64,000 nt of DNA from an uncultured Chloracidobacterium sp. (GTDB taxonomy: Bacteria; Acidobacteriota; Blastocatellia; Pyrinomonadales; Pyrinomonadaceae), in assembly GCA_936914845.1 (NCBI GenBank), contig CAKZGE010000005.1:270717-334716 (forward strand), read 5' to 3'. The translations under genes and the position numbers were made by a program. The first letter of the stretch is position 1, and every line of letters begins with the position of its first letter. This document shows positions 43,101 to 52,244 of the stretch, piece after piece. The notes below the pieces were generated by a model. The model was not told where the DNA came from. It was given only the letters and a program-made list of their open reading frames with translations, and searched no databases.

Positions 43101-43713
43101 TCGCAGTGCGGGTTGGGGACTTTCCTCAGATGATCACCCACACCGTTTCGTTGTCAGTGGTATCTATGAATTGCCTTTCTTTAAGCAAACGAAAGGGATC
43201 GTAAATCGCATTGTTGATGGATGGAGTCTTGGTCTGATCTACACCTATCAATCGGGAGATGTTTTCAGCGTTGCTAATCCGACGGACACGGACGGAACCG
43301 GTGGAGCCATTGTCAATTTTGCTGATTTGGGATCGCCTTATCAAACCATGGATCCGAAGAAAAACGACCGACGTGCGTTTAATATCGACGCCTTCCGTCG
43401 TATCGACTGTACCGGCGGGTTTGTCTCTGGCCCTTGTGCCGGCGGCCGTCGAGGCACGTCAGGCAAGAATCAGTTCAGATTGAATAATATAACCAACAAC
43501 TGGGATGCAGTGTTGGCCAAGAAAATCAAGCTCTTCAGCGAAACTAACAATCTGGAGTTGCGTTTCGAAGCGTTTAATCTCTTGAACACTGTTCGTTTCA
43601 CCGGAGTGAATTTGAGTCCGACAGCATTGAATATCACTAATGGTAACTTTGGTAGATATACTTCTGCTGACCAAGGGCGTTCCGTTCAGTTGGGTGCACG
43701 TCTAAATTTCTAG
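40177..43713 (+). CDS. Oar-type TonB-dependent outer-membrane protein
   Basis: A 1178-residue outer-membrane protein with signal peptide (FLAIIALVGYNVSAQ). Residues about 24-110 are a carboxypeptidase regulatory-like beta-sandwich (GTIRGIVSDGNKAAIPNASV). The plug follows (KRVEGLPLDGRNILSLALLQ ... RVNGNRGVENNIQLDGANNN), then a long barrel ending in the outer-membrane signature (RSVQLGARLNF). Such Oar-like proteins are numerous in Acidobacteriota and thought to take up large substrates or aid adhesion. GGAG lies before the ATG (40161-40164). It is followed by a terminator. Confidence 0.93.
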   Translation: MKKMLFMFLAIIALVGYNVSAQGTRGTIRGIVSDGNKAAIPNASVRLVDAVKGTESVTQTSSNGTYQFLEVDPAIYYIVVNASGFSDSRINEIKVEPNRNLVLDVAMAVGTVTNEVTVTAGDELIDRESATLGTTVDRKRVEGLPLDGRNILSLALLQPGVAPTAGTLSGTGIRVNGNRGVENNIQLDGANNNEVAVGGTIGAQPRPDAVQEFRLLTSNFEPEFGRNTGAIINVVTRSGANRFFGNGRFFYRPTELSAANFLTKALAGTTGRAGQDVREPFDRKEYGFNVGGPIYFLNFGEGVPSIYDGKDKSFFFVDYERRWQNRGASSTVSGIPTLAERQGNFSGSGSTIYDPLTATAANPGGNPFPGNVIPTNRISPIAAYYNQFLPTPNASGQAQVGNDTLTINNYFTLRLDHNITNDHLLNFTYNYFDSDAAAGLAFGGTNFPGFGATDKRATDNYVGRYTYVMTSNLINNFLVSYSRNDQPSVAPVNKTTPAQIGFTANFVADAQFAGPPRISFYDRGIFLGNTIQGPQARITENIQFQDSVSWLVGSHRMKFGVDFVKYKQNTNFLFINQGIFGYSAVGEPGSNSVGDDYADFLLGTSPLTAQFGSAGVRDYRQKGYAAFAQDSWRATRNLTLSYGVRYEYTSPLKDLQNRVAYYRPGSVSQQLIAGTLSYDGRRIALPAGGRAPNGLVYVGDQDNVLGGTVPEGGVALDKNNFAPRVGLAYSVNMGEGFLGRLAGKDKTVFRAGFGMYYGAIVGDTALQQLSAPGFNGTNAYFYRASGTLADPFAPDPYPLYSYLGGPKDVPTSIPNPFTSTSDILVGLTAAAPRLTQFSQPIDPNIETPEVFQWNVTVERSFARDYVIGLSYVGSRGHKLYIREAVNPSVGTLLPASLRPQVTPTPTVGNVNSRRLNNDISVALNQLTSGGNSQFDAFQVNFQKRFSDGFQFQAAYTFSKSLSDADTQRGQLDLLDRSAGWGLSSDDHPHRFVVSGIYELPFFKQTKGIVNRIVDGWSLGLIYTYQSGDVFSVANPTDTDGTGGAIVNFADLGSPYQTMDPKKNDRRAFNIDAFRRIDCTGGFVSGPCAGGRRGTSGKNQFRLNNITNNWDAVLAKKIKLFSETNNLELRFEAFNLLNTVRFTGVNLSPTALNITNGNFGRYTSADQGRSVQLGARLNF

Positions 43714-43740
43714 TTTGGGCGAACCCTGAATTTACCTTTG

Positions 43741-43769
43741 CCGCCGGTCGCGAGATCGGCGGTTTTTTT
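43741..43769 (+). terminator. terminator after the Oar-type gene
   Basis: CCGCCGGTC (43741-43749) pairs with GATCGGCGG (43754-43762) with one G-U pair around a GCGA tetraloop, followed by seven T residues. Confidence 0.9.
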
Positions 43770-43843
43770 GTTTGGGCGGACGGCTCGGATTTCTTGGCCG
43801 TCGAATATCGTATATACTTGGATGTCAGCACTTTCACCAAGCC

Positions 43844-45001
43844 ATGGAGCTATCTTCTTCAACCGCAAAGGATATTGGCGATGCGTCGTTGGCGGTCAGA
43901 CCGCTCGGAGCAGGCGACCTAATTGACCGGGCGGTGCGTTTTTACCGGCAAAATTTTGCGGTGTTCATTTCGATCGCGGCCGTGCCGGTCGTGCTTGGAA
44001 CGGTAATTTCCATGGTGTGGACGCTTTTAATGCGATATTTGTTTCCGGCCGGGCCGGGGGCCGGGGTCGATGATCTGCAGGACATATCGTACCTTCTTGC
44101 TTTGTGGGCGGGTTCCGTGGCCATCTGGTTTACAGAGGCGATCGCGACGGTGGCGGTCATGGGTGGTGCGTCGCGCAATTTTGTCCGTCATCTGCTCTTT
44201 GGCGAAGCAATTACGTTCCGCGAAACCTATCGCAGCACATGGAGCCGCCTTCCCGGATTGATCGCGGCCGCTCTGGTTCTGATCGGGATCGTCGGAACGA
44301 TCACAATGGCGGTCATGTATATGGGGCTGTTGGTTACCGGAGCAGGCATTTTGATCGCTTCTTATGCGCTCAGATTTTCGACGATCCTGCTGTCGATAGC
44401 GGTTTTTATTATCGGTGCGGCCGGCGGCGTTCTAACCTTTCTTGCAATGATGTACATCGTCTCGCGTTTTGCATACGTCCCGCAGGTGATGCTGGTCGAA
44501 GGGCAAGGCGTGATGAGTTCGATCAGCCGCAGCATCAGCCTGGCACGCGGCAATGTCAAACGTTTTAGCGCTCTGGTCGTTTTTTCTGTTGTCATCACAT
44601 ATTCAGCACTCGCAATATTGTTCATACCGCTGATGTGGTATGCGTCGCTGCAGGGGGTGCCGATATTCGGCGGTGACCAGAACACGCTGCCGCTTTGGTA
44701 TGAGATATCGGCACAATTGATCTCACAAGCCAGCCTGATCGTTCTGACGCCCGTGTGGATGATCGGAATGTGCCTGTTGTATGTTGATGAACGTGTCCGG
44801 CACGAGGGCTACGATATAGAACTTTTGGCGGCTCGGCGGCTTGGCGATATTCCTACGGTTCCGGACGAATACCTAAATCCGCTCCAGCCTGCCCTTTCGG
44901 CAACCACCGCCGTCGGTCCGCCTGTCCGCCCGCTTGCCGGCTCTCCGGTTTCGCAGCCGCGGCCAAAAGGTTCGGGAAGCATGTTGGGGCTTGACGGATA
45001 A
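43844..45001 (+). CDS. multi-helix integral membrane protein
   Basis: A 385-residue protein from the ATG at 43844 (MELSSSTAKD). Six or more long helices run from residue 40 to 330, with the conserved-looking opening VRPLGAGDLIDRAVRFYRQN and a cytosolic loop VEGQGVMSSISRSISLARGN seen in glycerophosphodiesterase membrane-domain proteins. The C-terminal 60 residues are Pro-rich. It starts the operon that continues with DUF4129, DUF4350 and MoxR genes; the DUF4129 gene begins after one base. Confidence 0.78.
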   Translation: MELSSSTAKDIGDASLAVRPLGAGDLIDRAVRFYRQNFAVFISIAAVPVVLGTVISMVWTLLMRYLFPAGPGAGVDDLQDISYLLALWAGSVAIWFTEAIATVAVMGGASRNFVRHLLFGEAITFRETYRSTWSRLPGLIAAALVLIGIVGTITMAVMYMGLLVTGAGILIASYALRFSTILLSIAVFIIGAAGGVLTFLAMMYIVSRFAYVPQVMLVEGQGVMSSISRSISLARGNVKRFSALVVFSVVITYSALAILFIPLMWYASLQGVPIFGGDQNTLPLWYEISAQLISQASLIVLTPVWMIGMCLLYVDERVRHEGYDIELLAARRLGDIPTVPDEYLNPLQPALSATTAVGPPVRPLAGSPVSQPRPKGSGSMLGLDG

Positions 45002-45002
45002 T

Positions 45003-46064
45003 ATGAGAGCGTCGCGCAAAAATCGGCTCAGAATTATCGCCATCGGAGCGGTGATGATCTGCCTTCATACAATTGCTGCGGCGATCGACGCCGGTAAATA
45101 CGCTGATCGTGTAAATCAAGCTGAAACGGTCGTCGCAGAATATATTTCGCTGGCGGCGGACGAAGATGTTGATCTCGACACCGTCCACGAACAGGATCTG
45201 GCGGAAAGGATAACGGAACTGGTTCCGGAAAGCGAAAAGATCGAAACGGCGGGCGGGACCATTGAAACAGATAATCGCTGGCTCGCGGCAAAACTAAAAA
45301 CTGTTCAGGAAACGGAGGACCGCGGGGAAAAGACAGCGATCTTGGCTGCGATCAGCGGACGCCTGGCCGCGATTGCCGATGAGGCCGATTCGACCCACTA
45401 TATGGAATCTTCGGCGGCAACGAAAGATCAAAATAAACAGCGGCTGGAAAATATCCTAAAGCGGCCTGAATATGCACCCGCGGAGGAATCCGAAGAGAAC
45501 TTTATCCAAAGAGCGGTCCGGCAATTTTGGGAATGGTTGATGAACCGCGGCCCCGCTACGGATCGAAGCAGTATGCCTGCCCCGCCTTCGCAGGAATTCG
45601 TCCGGGTCGTTCTATTGGTGCTCGGCGTATTTTTATTGGGCATTCTGGCCTTTGCGGTCTATAAGCTGGCTCCGCTGCTTCGTTCGCGGCATGCCACCCG
45701 ACGCGGCCGCGAAAAGAAAGGCCGCATCATTTTGGGTGAAAATATTGCGCCCGAAGAAACTTCGACGACCCTTTTTGCCGATGCTGAGGCATTGGCTCTG
45801 AGCGGCGATCTCCGTGGTGCGATCCGTAAAGGATATATTGCCGCCCTTTGCGAGATAAGCGACCGGGGCTTTGTGCGGCTGGCGCGGTATAAAACCAATC
45901 GCGACTATTTGCTAGACGTACGCCCGCGGCCGGAGATCTATCGCAGCGTCTCAGACCTGACATCAACCTTCGAACGGCATTGGTACGGAAAACAAGACGC
46001 AAGTTCCGCCGATTGGGAAAGATTCAGAACGGCGTATGGCGAAATGGTGGCCGAGCTAAAGTAA
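45003..46064 (+). CDS. DUF4129 membrane protein
   Basis: A 353-residue protein with an N-terminal signal or anchor, an extracytoplasmic helical region, a helix near residue 205 (FVRVVLLVLGVFLLGILAFA) and a C-terminal cytosolic DUF4129 domain (GDLRGAIRKGYIAALCEISD ... FERHWYGKQDAS). DUF4129 is commonly next to MoxR ATPases and transglutaminase or DUF58 genes. It starts one base after the preceding stop. Role in envelope complex assembly is inferred from neighbours. Confidence 0.82.
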   Translation: MRASRKNRLRIIAIGAVMICLHTIAAAIDAGKYADRVNQAETVVAEYISLAADEDVDLDTVHEQDLAERITELVPESEKIETAGGTIETDNRWLAAKLKTVQETEDRGEKTAILAAISGRLAAIADEADSTHYMESSAATKDQNKQRLENILKRPEYAPAEESEENFIQRAVRQFWEWLMNRGPATDRSSMPAPPSQEFVRVVLLVLGVFLLGILAFAVYKLAPLLRSRHATRRGREKKGRIILGENIAPEETSTTLFADAEALALSGDLRGAIRKGYIAALCEISDRGFVRLARYKTNRDYLLDVRPRPEIYRSVSDLTSTFERHWYGKQDASSADWERFRTAYGEMVAELK

Positions 46065-46142
46065 GGTCGAGCTGCAGTGGGGCACGGCTGGCGTTCATCG
46101 TTCGTCGATCAATGCCATCTTCAGCAGGCTTGGCGAAATGAT

Positions 46143-47438
46143 ATGCGAGAAAAGATATTAATGATCGCAGTATTTGCGGCCGTGGCCGTAGTGCTTATCG
46201 CGCTCAATCTAGTTTCGCATACGCAAAAACAGAGACCACCGGACAAAGAATCGGAACCGAACCGTTCGTCTTACAATTTTGGATCAACCGGTACACGGGC
46301 TTTCTATTCGCTGCTCGAAGAGACCGGGCGAAAGCCTATGCGGTGGCAGGATACGACGAATGAGTTCGTCCGCGACCGCCGGTATTCCACCGCGACCTTC
46401 GTTCTGGTCGGGCCTTTTCGCGAAGATTTCGAGCAGGAGGAAACGACGGCTCTGTTGAAATGGGTGGCGCGCGGCGGCACTTTAGTGCTGATCGACCGCA
46501 GCCCCGCAAGCGGTTTTCTGAATCCGTCGGCCGACTGGCAGTTGATCGTCGATCCGCCGACAGATGTCACGACAGCGGCGGTCGATCCGGCGAATACCAC
46601 CGAAATGATCGGTTCTATGCCGGCTGTCCGACCGATACAGCCTTCGCTGGCAGCATGGGGCATCAATGCGGTTCAGCCCTCGAAATTTGCCGCCGGTTTT
46701 GAGATCGCCAATGTCGCTGCTGACGGATCGGAGACAGTAACGAGTGAAGAGGAGATTTCTTCGCCCCTCATACTGCTGGCCGGCGGCCAAAAGAACATTG
46801 CCGCAAAGTCGGTTTACGGCAGCGGACAGATCATCTATGTCGGAGATCCGTTCATAATCGCGAACAAAGGCATCGGATTGGCTGACAATGCCGAATTTGG
46901 GATGAACGTTGTTCGTTCCGGAACAGCAATTGTTTTTGATGAGTTTCATCATGGTTACGGGTCTTCCGGCAATCAGTTGCTGCAGTATTTTTCCGGAACG
47001 CCAATTATTGCGATCGTGCTGCAGCTTTGTGCTCTGGCGCTGGCATTCATTTGGTCGCAAAGCCGCCGTTTTGCAAAGGCATTGCCTGAGGATGAGCCGA
47101 ACCGGTTATCAAAACTGGAATATGTTTCCGCAATGGCCGAACTGCAGCGACGCACCCGTGCGTATGATCTGGCGATCGAGAGTATATATAAAGATTTCAG
47201 GCGGCGTTCGGCCCGTTCGGTCGGCTTGGACAACACGTCTGTTTCTCGTGATGATCTGGCGGCCGCCATCGCCGACCGGGTCAATGGCGACCGGGCGGAG
47301 ATCTCTGCCCTAATGCTGCGTTGCGAAGATATCATATACGGCGACCCGGCCGGGGCAAAAGAAACGGTTCGGTTGGCCGAACGACTTCGGAAATTGGAAA
47401 AGGATATGGGATTGAAACGCGGCCGAGGTGCCAATTAA
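46143..47438 (+). CDS. DUF4350 membrane protein
   Basis: A 431-residue protein from the ATG at 46143. An N-terminal helix (ILMIAVFAAVAVVLIALNLV) is followed by a DUF4350 domain (STGTRAFYSLLEETGRKPMR, WVARGGTLVLIDRSP, FDEFHHGYGSSGNQLL), a second helix near residue 290 and a cytosolic coiled region. In other bacteria DUF4350 lies in MoxR operons. It is directly followed by the MoxR gene, which starts 5 bases after this stop. Confidence 0.83.
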   Translation: MREKILMIAVFAAVAVVLIALNLVSHTQKQRPPDKESEPNRSSYNFGSTGTRAFYSLLEETGRKPMRWQDTTNEFVRDRRYSTATFVLVGPFREDFEQEETTALLKWVARGGTLVLIDRSPASGFLNPSADWQLIVDPPTDVTTAAVDPANTTEMIGSMPAVRPIQPSLAAWGINAVQPSKFAAGFEIANVAADGSETVTSEEEISSPLILLAGGQKNIAAKSVYGSGQIIYVGDPFIIANKGIGLADNAEFGMNVVRSGTAIVFDEFHHGYGSSGNQLLQYFSGTPIIAIVLQLCALALAFIWSQSRRFAKALPEDEPNRLSKLEYVSAMAELQRRTRAYDLAIESIYKDFRRRSARSVGLDNTSVSRDDLAAAIADRVNGDRAEISALMLRCEDIIYGDPAGAKETVRLAERLRKLEKDMGLKRGRGAN

Positions 47439-47442
47439 ATTT

Positions 47443-48396
<954 letters not shown>

Positions 48397-48397
48397 T

Positions 48398-49834
48398 CTA
48401 ATGTTCGTCCGGCGAATTGCCCGGCCGATCGGACGGCTGTTCCGGTCTGGACGGAGATCTGGTAGCCGGGGTCCGAGCCGGAGCCGGTTCAGGGCGCGGA
48501 GAGGCGGCCGGTTTCGGCGGGGCCGTCGAAGTGTTCGAATTGGCAGCAGCCGGGTTCTTAGGCGTCGGCGATGCTTTCGGAGCAGGTGTATTGACCGGCA
48601 CCGGAACCAATACGACGCCCGAATCATTTGGCATGAAAGGGCTGCCGGTGTTCGGGTCGATGGTATAGACCTGGCCGCCCGGCGGAACATATCCGGTCGG
48701 CGGAGCCCCGGTCGGCGGTGCGACACCATTTCCCCAAGCATTGTAGCCATCACCGCCCGGCAGCGTTCCCGGCGGCTGTGTCATATTTGCGGCATCTGCC
48801 AACGCTCCCGGATTTGCGGCAGAAGCGGCGGCCAAAGTTTGTTCTTCGGCACCTGTCGCGGGATTGATCGGCTGCACCGGAACTCCGTTCGCATCCGGCT
48901 GCAAAACAGTTACGGGATCGGTCTGCTTTACACGCGTCGCATAGATCAACGCGCTCGCCAGCACAACAATACCCCCGACCACCAAAAAGGCCGTTTTCCA
49001 CAAATTATTAGGCGGCGGAGCGGCGGCCAGTTTAAGTTCGAGAGCCAATTCGGCAGGTGTCTGCTGTCGCTTTTCCGGAAGCTTGTTCAGAGCTTTCAGC
49101 ACTGCTTGTTCCATCAGCGGAGAAACGTCCTTACGGAAAGCGTTGATCGCCGCCGGCTGTTCTTCGGCCTGCTTTAGCATTACATCCGTGGCAGTTTCGC
49201 CTTTGAAGGGAACGTCGCCCGCAAGCATCTGATAGACGATGCTGCCTAAAGTATAAACGTCCGAACGGTTGTCAGACATCTGTTTCGGGCCGAATGTTTC
49301 AGGTGGCAGGTAAGAGACCGTGTAGATATCGCGGGTATCCAATTCCCCCGATAGATCGAATATACGAACCGTTTCGGTCGTGTCCGGTTGGCGGCCCACC
49401 AAAATATTTTCCGGCGTCAGGTCGGAGTGGCCGATGCCTTTTGCTTCTAGTTCGGTGAGGGCGGATGCGATCTGGTCCGTTAGAGAAACGACCCGTCCGG
49501 AAGAAAGTTGCCCCTGGGCGTTTGATATTTCCTGAAGGGTTTGGCCGTCGAAATTATCGAAGACGATGTAAACATTTCCCGCCGCATCCGTGCCGAAATC
49601 ATTGACCGCCAAAATGTTCGGGTGTGATAGGTGCACCGCATTGCGAGCCTCTGCGGAAAATTGCCGCCGTATCTCTTCATCGCGGCCGAGATCGGCATCG
49701 AGCACTTTTACTATCACCGGTTTTTCGATCGCTACGTTTTCGCCGCGATAGATCTCGCCCATGCTGCTGCGGCGAAGCAATGTGTCCAAGCGGTACTTAT
49801 CCGCGATGATCATTCCCGTAAATTTATCAGCCAT
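48398..49834 (-). CDS. Ser/Thr protein kinase with degenerate motifs
   Basis: A 478-residue membrane-bound Hanks-type kinase. Kinase domain residues 13-270: K43 (VIVKVL), the C-helix E62, HSD at 136-138 in place of HRD, N143, and DLS at 160-162 in place of DFG. The glycine loop reads RRSSMGEIYRG and has lost the first glycines. A helix at about 281-299 leads to a 180-residue Pro/Ala-rich outer region (PPTGAPPTGYVPPGG) without known sensor domains. The catalytic Lys and both Asp remain, so weak activity is possible. It is convergent with moxR, one base apart. Confidence 0.87.
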   Translation of the reverse strand: MADKFTGMIIADKYRLDTLLRRSSMGEIYRGENVAIEKPVIVKVLDADLGRDEEIRRQFSAEARNAVHLSHPNILAVNDFGTDAAGNVYIVFDNFDGQTLQEISNAQGQLSSGRVVSLTDQIASALTELEAKGIGHSDLTPENILVGRQPDTTETVRIFDLSGELDTRDIYTVSYLPPETFGPKQMSDNRSDVYTLGSIVYQMLAGDVPFKGETATDVMLKQAEEQPAAINAFRKDVSPLMEQAVLKALNKLPEKRQQTPAELALELKLAAAPPPNNLWKTAFLVVGGIVVLASALIYATRVKQTDPVTVLQPDANGVPVQPINPATGAEEQTLAAASAANPGALADAANMTQPPGTLPGGDGYNAWGNGVAPPTGAPPTGYVPPGGQVYTIDPNTGSPFMPNDSGVVLVPVPVNTPAPKASPTPKNPAAANSNTSTAPPKPAASPRPEPAPARTPATRSPSRPEQPSDRPGNSPDEH

Positions 49835-49906
49835 TTGTAATTAGAACGTCCTCGGCCGTGCCGGGTTGCATATTATCAGCCTATTTTTACACACCACGCC
49901 ACAAAG

Positions 49907-49942
49907 AAAAAACGCGGACAAGAACAAAAGTTCCGGTCCGCG
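49907..49942 (-). terminator. terminator after atpE
   Basis: CGCGGAC (49913-49919) and GTCCGCG (49936-49942) with inner AGAAC/GTTCC pairing form a strong hairpin; on the minus strand six T residues follow. It ends the F0 operon after atpE. Confidence 0.9.
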
Positions 49943-49963
49943 TCCAAAATATGCGATCGCTGA

Positions 49964-50278
49964 TTACAATTTGGCGAATACGATAACCAATGCGAGCAGA
50001 ACGAGCGATTCGATCAGGGCCAAGCCGATGATCATCATGGTCTGCACGGTACTGGCAGCACCGGGATTGCGAGCAGCACCTTCAACAGCCGAAGAACCGA
50101 TCTTGCCCTGTGCCAAAGCACCGAGGCCGGCGGCCAAGCCGAAACCGAGCCCGGCTGCCAACGCTTTGTATGCGGTAACGGTCGATTCGTTGTCGGCAGC
50201 ACCGCTTTGTGCCATTGCCGGAAGGGCGGTCAATGCCATTGCAAGCATCGAAAAGAAAGCCAATTTAAATTTTTTCAT
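49964..50278 (-). CDS. atpE: ATP synthase F0 subunit c
   Basis: A 104-residue c subunit, longer than usual because of an N-terminal signal-like extension (LAFFSMLAMALTALPAMAQ) that may be cleaved or guide insertion. Helix 1 is GLGFGLAAGLGALAQGK and helix 2 MIIGLALIESLVLLALVIVF. The ion-carrying carboxylate is E90. Q57 in helix 1 and S91 next to E90 match two residues of sodium-binding c-rings, although others of that set are absent. GGAGAA precedes the ATG. It is the last gene of an F0-only operon. Confidence 0.95.
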   Translation of the reverse strand: MKKFKLAFFSMLAMALTALPAMAQSGAADNESTVTAYKALAAGLGFGLAAGLGALAQGKIGSSAVEGAARNPGAASTVQTMMIIGLALIESLVLLALVIVFAKL

Positions 50279-50510
50279 TATTTTTCTCCAAAATTTATCT
50301 AACTAAATTACGAAGATTTTTTCCGGCTGAATGAGAATCGCGGGTGGTATTATTACGCCTCGCTTCCGGTATGCACTCGATTTCTACTCTCTTTGGAGTC
50401 GAGGCTCCTGTTGCGTGCGGGCTATTCCGCTATAAATGCAAATTCTCAAACAAAAAGGTAAAACCTTCAAAAAAAACTATGCGTCCACGTACGCCGGACA
50501 TTGCACAAAA

Positions 50511-51407
50511 CTATGCGTGTGCGGCGACGGCTTCGTGTTCGGCGGCGTGCTCCTCGTCATGGTCGTGGTCATGCGGGGCATGCGAAACTTCGCTCAGATA
50601 GATGGTTGACAGCAATGTAAAGACAAATGCCTGAACCACGCCGATAAATACGGCCAGCGGCAACAGAACGATCGGCACCAAAAGCTGCGTAAATGGCGGA
50701 AACAGGCCGGAAATGATCATCGCCACCTGTTCGTCGGCAAACATATTTGCAAAAAGACGCAGCCCGAGCGTCATCGGCCGGATCATATTACTGAACAGTT
50801 CGATCGTAAAGATAAGCGGTGTGATGAAGATCGCCAGCACAAGCGGTAAACGCGGCCCCGTTAAATGGGCAAGATGATTTTTCAGTCCGTTTTCCGAAAT
50901 ACCGACATAGTTGTAATAGACAAAGGAGGCAATTGCCAACGCAAACGTCACATTTACCGAAGCGGTCGGCGACATGAACAGCGGAAACAAGCCCATCAGG
51001 TTCGATACAAGCACTAAGATCCCGAATGTGGCAATGACCGGGAAATAGCGGAAGCCGTGTTCGCCAACGACACCGACGATCAGATCTTTAATGGCGAGTA
51101 CGGTCGCTTCGAGCGTCAGCTGGCCATGTTTCGGGTCGTCTTCCGAAAGCTTGCCCTTAAGAAGACGGACCAGGAAAAACGTCAGGATACAGGCGATAAC
51201 GAACATTACCGTCGGCCACGGGATCGCATTTTCGGGCGAATATTTGCCAAACACAGATTCGGCATTGGTGCCGAACTTTTCGAAAAGGGCGTCCCACAGC
51301 GGCTTTGTGTATTTGATCTGCAGATTATACACAGGCGTGCCGAGATAGTGGTTGATGAATTCGACGATCAGTGGTGTATGATGTCCGCCTTCTGCCAATA
51401 AAAACAT
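50511..51407 (-). CDS. atpB: ATP synthase F0 subunit a
   Basis: A 298-residue a subunit, the stator half-channel partner of the c-ring. The essential arginine is R217 in PMTLGLRLFANMFADE, with about six helices around it (TVMFVIACILTFFLV; LPLVLAIFITPLIFTIELF). The N-terminus has an extra 60-residue periplasmic-looking part. The C-terminus is a His/Asp/Glu-rich tail (HAPHDHDHDEEHAAEHEAVA). The 232-bp gap to atpE holds no gene. Confidence 0.96.
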   Translation of the reverse strand: MFLLAEGGHHTPLIVEFINHYLGTPVYNLQIKYTKPLWDALFEKFGTNAESVFGKYSPENAIPWPTVMFVIACILTFFLVRLLKGKLSEDDPKHGQLTLEATVLAIKDLIVGVVGEHGFRYFPVIATFGILVLVSNLMGLFPLFMSPTASVNVTFALAIASFVYYNYVGISENGLKNHLAHLTGPRLPLVLAIFITPLIFTIELFSNMIRPMTLGLRLFANMFADEQVAMIISGLFPPFTQLLVPIVLLPLAVFIGVVQAFVFTLLSTIYLSEVSHAPHDHDHDEEHAAEHEAVAAHA

Positions 51408-51412
51408 TTTAA

Positions 51413-51844
51413 TTATCCTTCAGAACCAAATAATGTTGTAAAAATTCGTATCAAACTTTCGGCGACAACGGCCAAGCCGAAGATCGCCATGCCGGACAAA
51501 AGTCCGACCACGGAGACTGCTCCGCTGGCGTAAAGCACCGCAATGGCCGCTCCCATGGCCAAATACCGCACAAAATACGTAAAAGCTGACATTCGCGGAG
51601 CGGCTACATCTTCGCGGCCGATACCGGCAAATGCCGAGGCGATCGTCCGTTTCAGCCAAAAATAGTTGACGAAAGCAAGAGCCGCTCCAATAAAAAAACC
51701 GGACGCAAAATGTGCCGAGATGTAAAAGAACGTCGCAACGGAGCCGATAATACCGATAAACGCCATCAGAACCAACACCCGATCGTGTGAGATCGGTCCG
51801 GGCGGTGCCGCTTCAGCGGCGATATGATCGAGATCGTCGCTCAT
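51413..51844 (-). CDS. atpI: ATP synthase subunit I-like membrane protein
   Basis: A 143-residue protein with four hydrophobic helices (VLVLMAFIGIIGSVATFFYI; GFFIGAALAFVNYFWLKRTI; FVRYLAMGAAIAVLYASG; VVGLLSGMAIFGLAVVAESL), matching the ATP synthase I family, thought to help c-ring assembly. Its place, between atpZ and atpB, is the usual one. It ends 5 bases before atpB starts. Confidence 0.85.
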   Translation of the reverse strand: MSDDLDHIAAEAAPPGPISHDRVLVLMAFIGIIGSVATFFYISAHFASGFFIGAALAFVNYFWLKRTIASAFAGIGREDVAAPRMSAFTYFVRYLAMGAAIAVLYASGAVSVVGLLSGMAIFGLAVVAESLIRIFTTLFGSEG

Positions 51845-51896
51845 TGCGAAACGATTATTTTACAGCCGATGGCCGGGAAATTCAATGCGGGAAGGC

Positions 51897-52190
51897 TTAT
51901 TTACGGAATATCTGTGAAGTTAGGCGGAAGAATTGGATGAAGCCCAAGAGGCCGCCGATGATAATTCCGCCGACAATACCCCATGGCGAACTGCCGAGCA
52001 TCGTGTCCGCGAACCATCCGAGCAGCAGCATAAGCAAGATAGAACCGAACAAAACGATTCCCGCAGACCACGCCAGGCCGCTTTTACGGGTCGATTCGGC
52101 AAGGGAATCGGGCTGATACGGGGCCGGCGGCGGATCGGCAACCGGGTCACCGCTGAGGTCTTTGTTGCTTTCCAAAGGGTTTCTATCCAT
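51897..52190 (-). CDS. atpZ: AtpZ/AtpI-like F0 assembly protein
   Basis: A 97-residue protein from the ATG at 52190, preceded by GGAGAG. A polar Pro-rich start leads to two helices (AWSAGIVLFGSILLMLLLGW; WGIVGGIIIGGLLGFIQFFR), the AtpZ hairpin that accompanies F-ATPase operons and may carry Mg or Ca. It is the first F0 gene, 54 bp after the glycosyltransferase gene in the same direction. Confidence 0.83.
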   Translation of the reverse strand: MDRNPLESNKDLSGDPVADPPPAPYQPDSLAESTRKSGLAWSAGIVLFGSILLMLLLGWFADTMLGSSPWGIVGGIIIGGLLGFIQFFRLTSQIFRK

Positions 52191-52244
52191 GTGTCGCCGC
52201 TCTCCGTTCTTTAATAAGCGTAGCCGCAAAAGAATGGTTTGTCA

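Noticed and set aside
44104..44568. A 154-codon frame inside the membrane-protein gene
   Set aside because: It is an out-of-frame shadow; the hydrophobic helices of the main frame run through it without break.
48401..49177. A 258-codon open frame antisense to the kinase tail
   Set aside because: It arises from the Pro/Ala-rich codons of the kinase and is almost all Arg/Ser/Gly.
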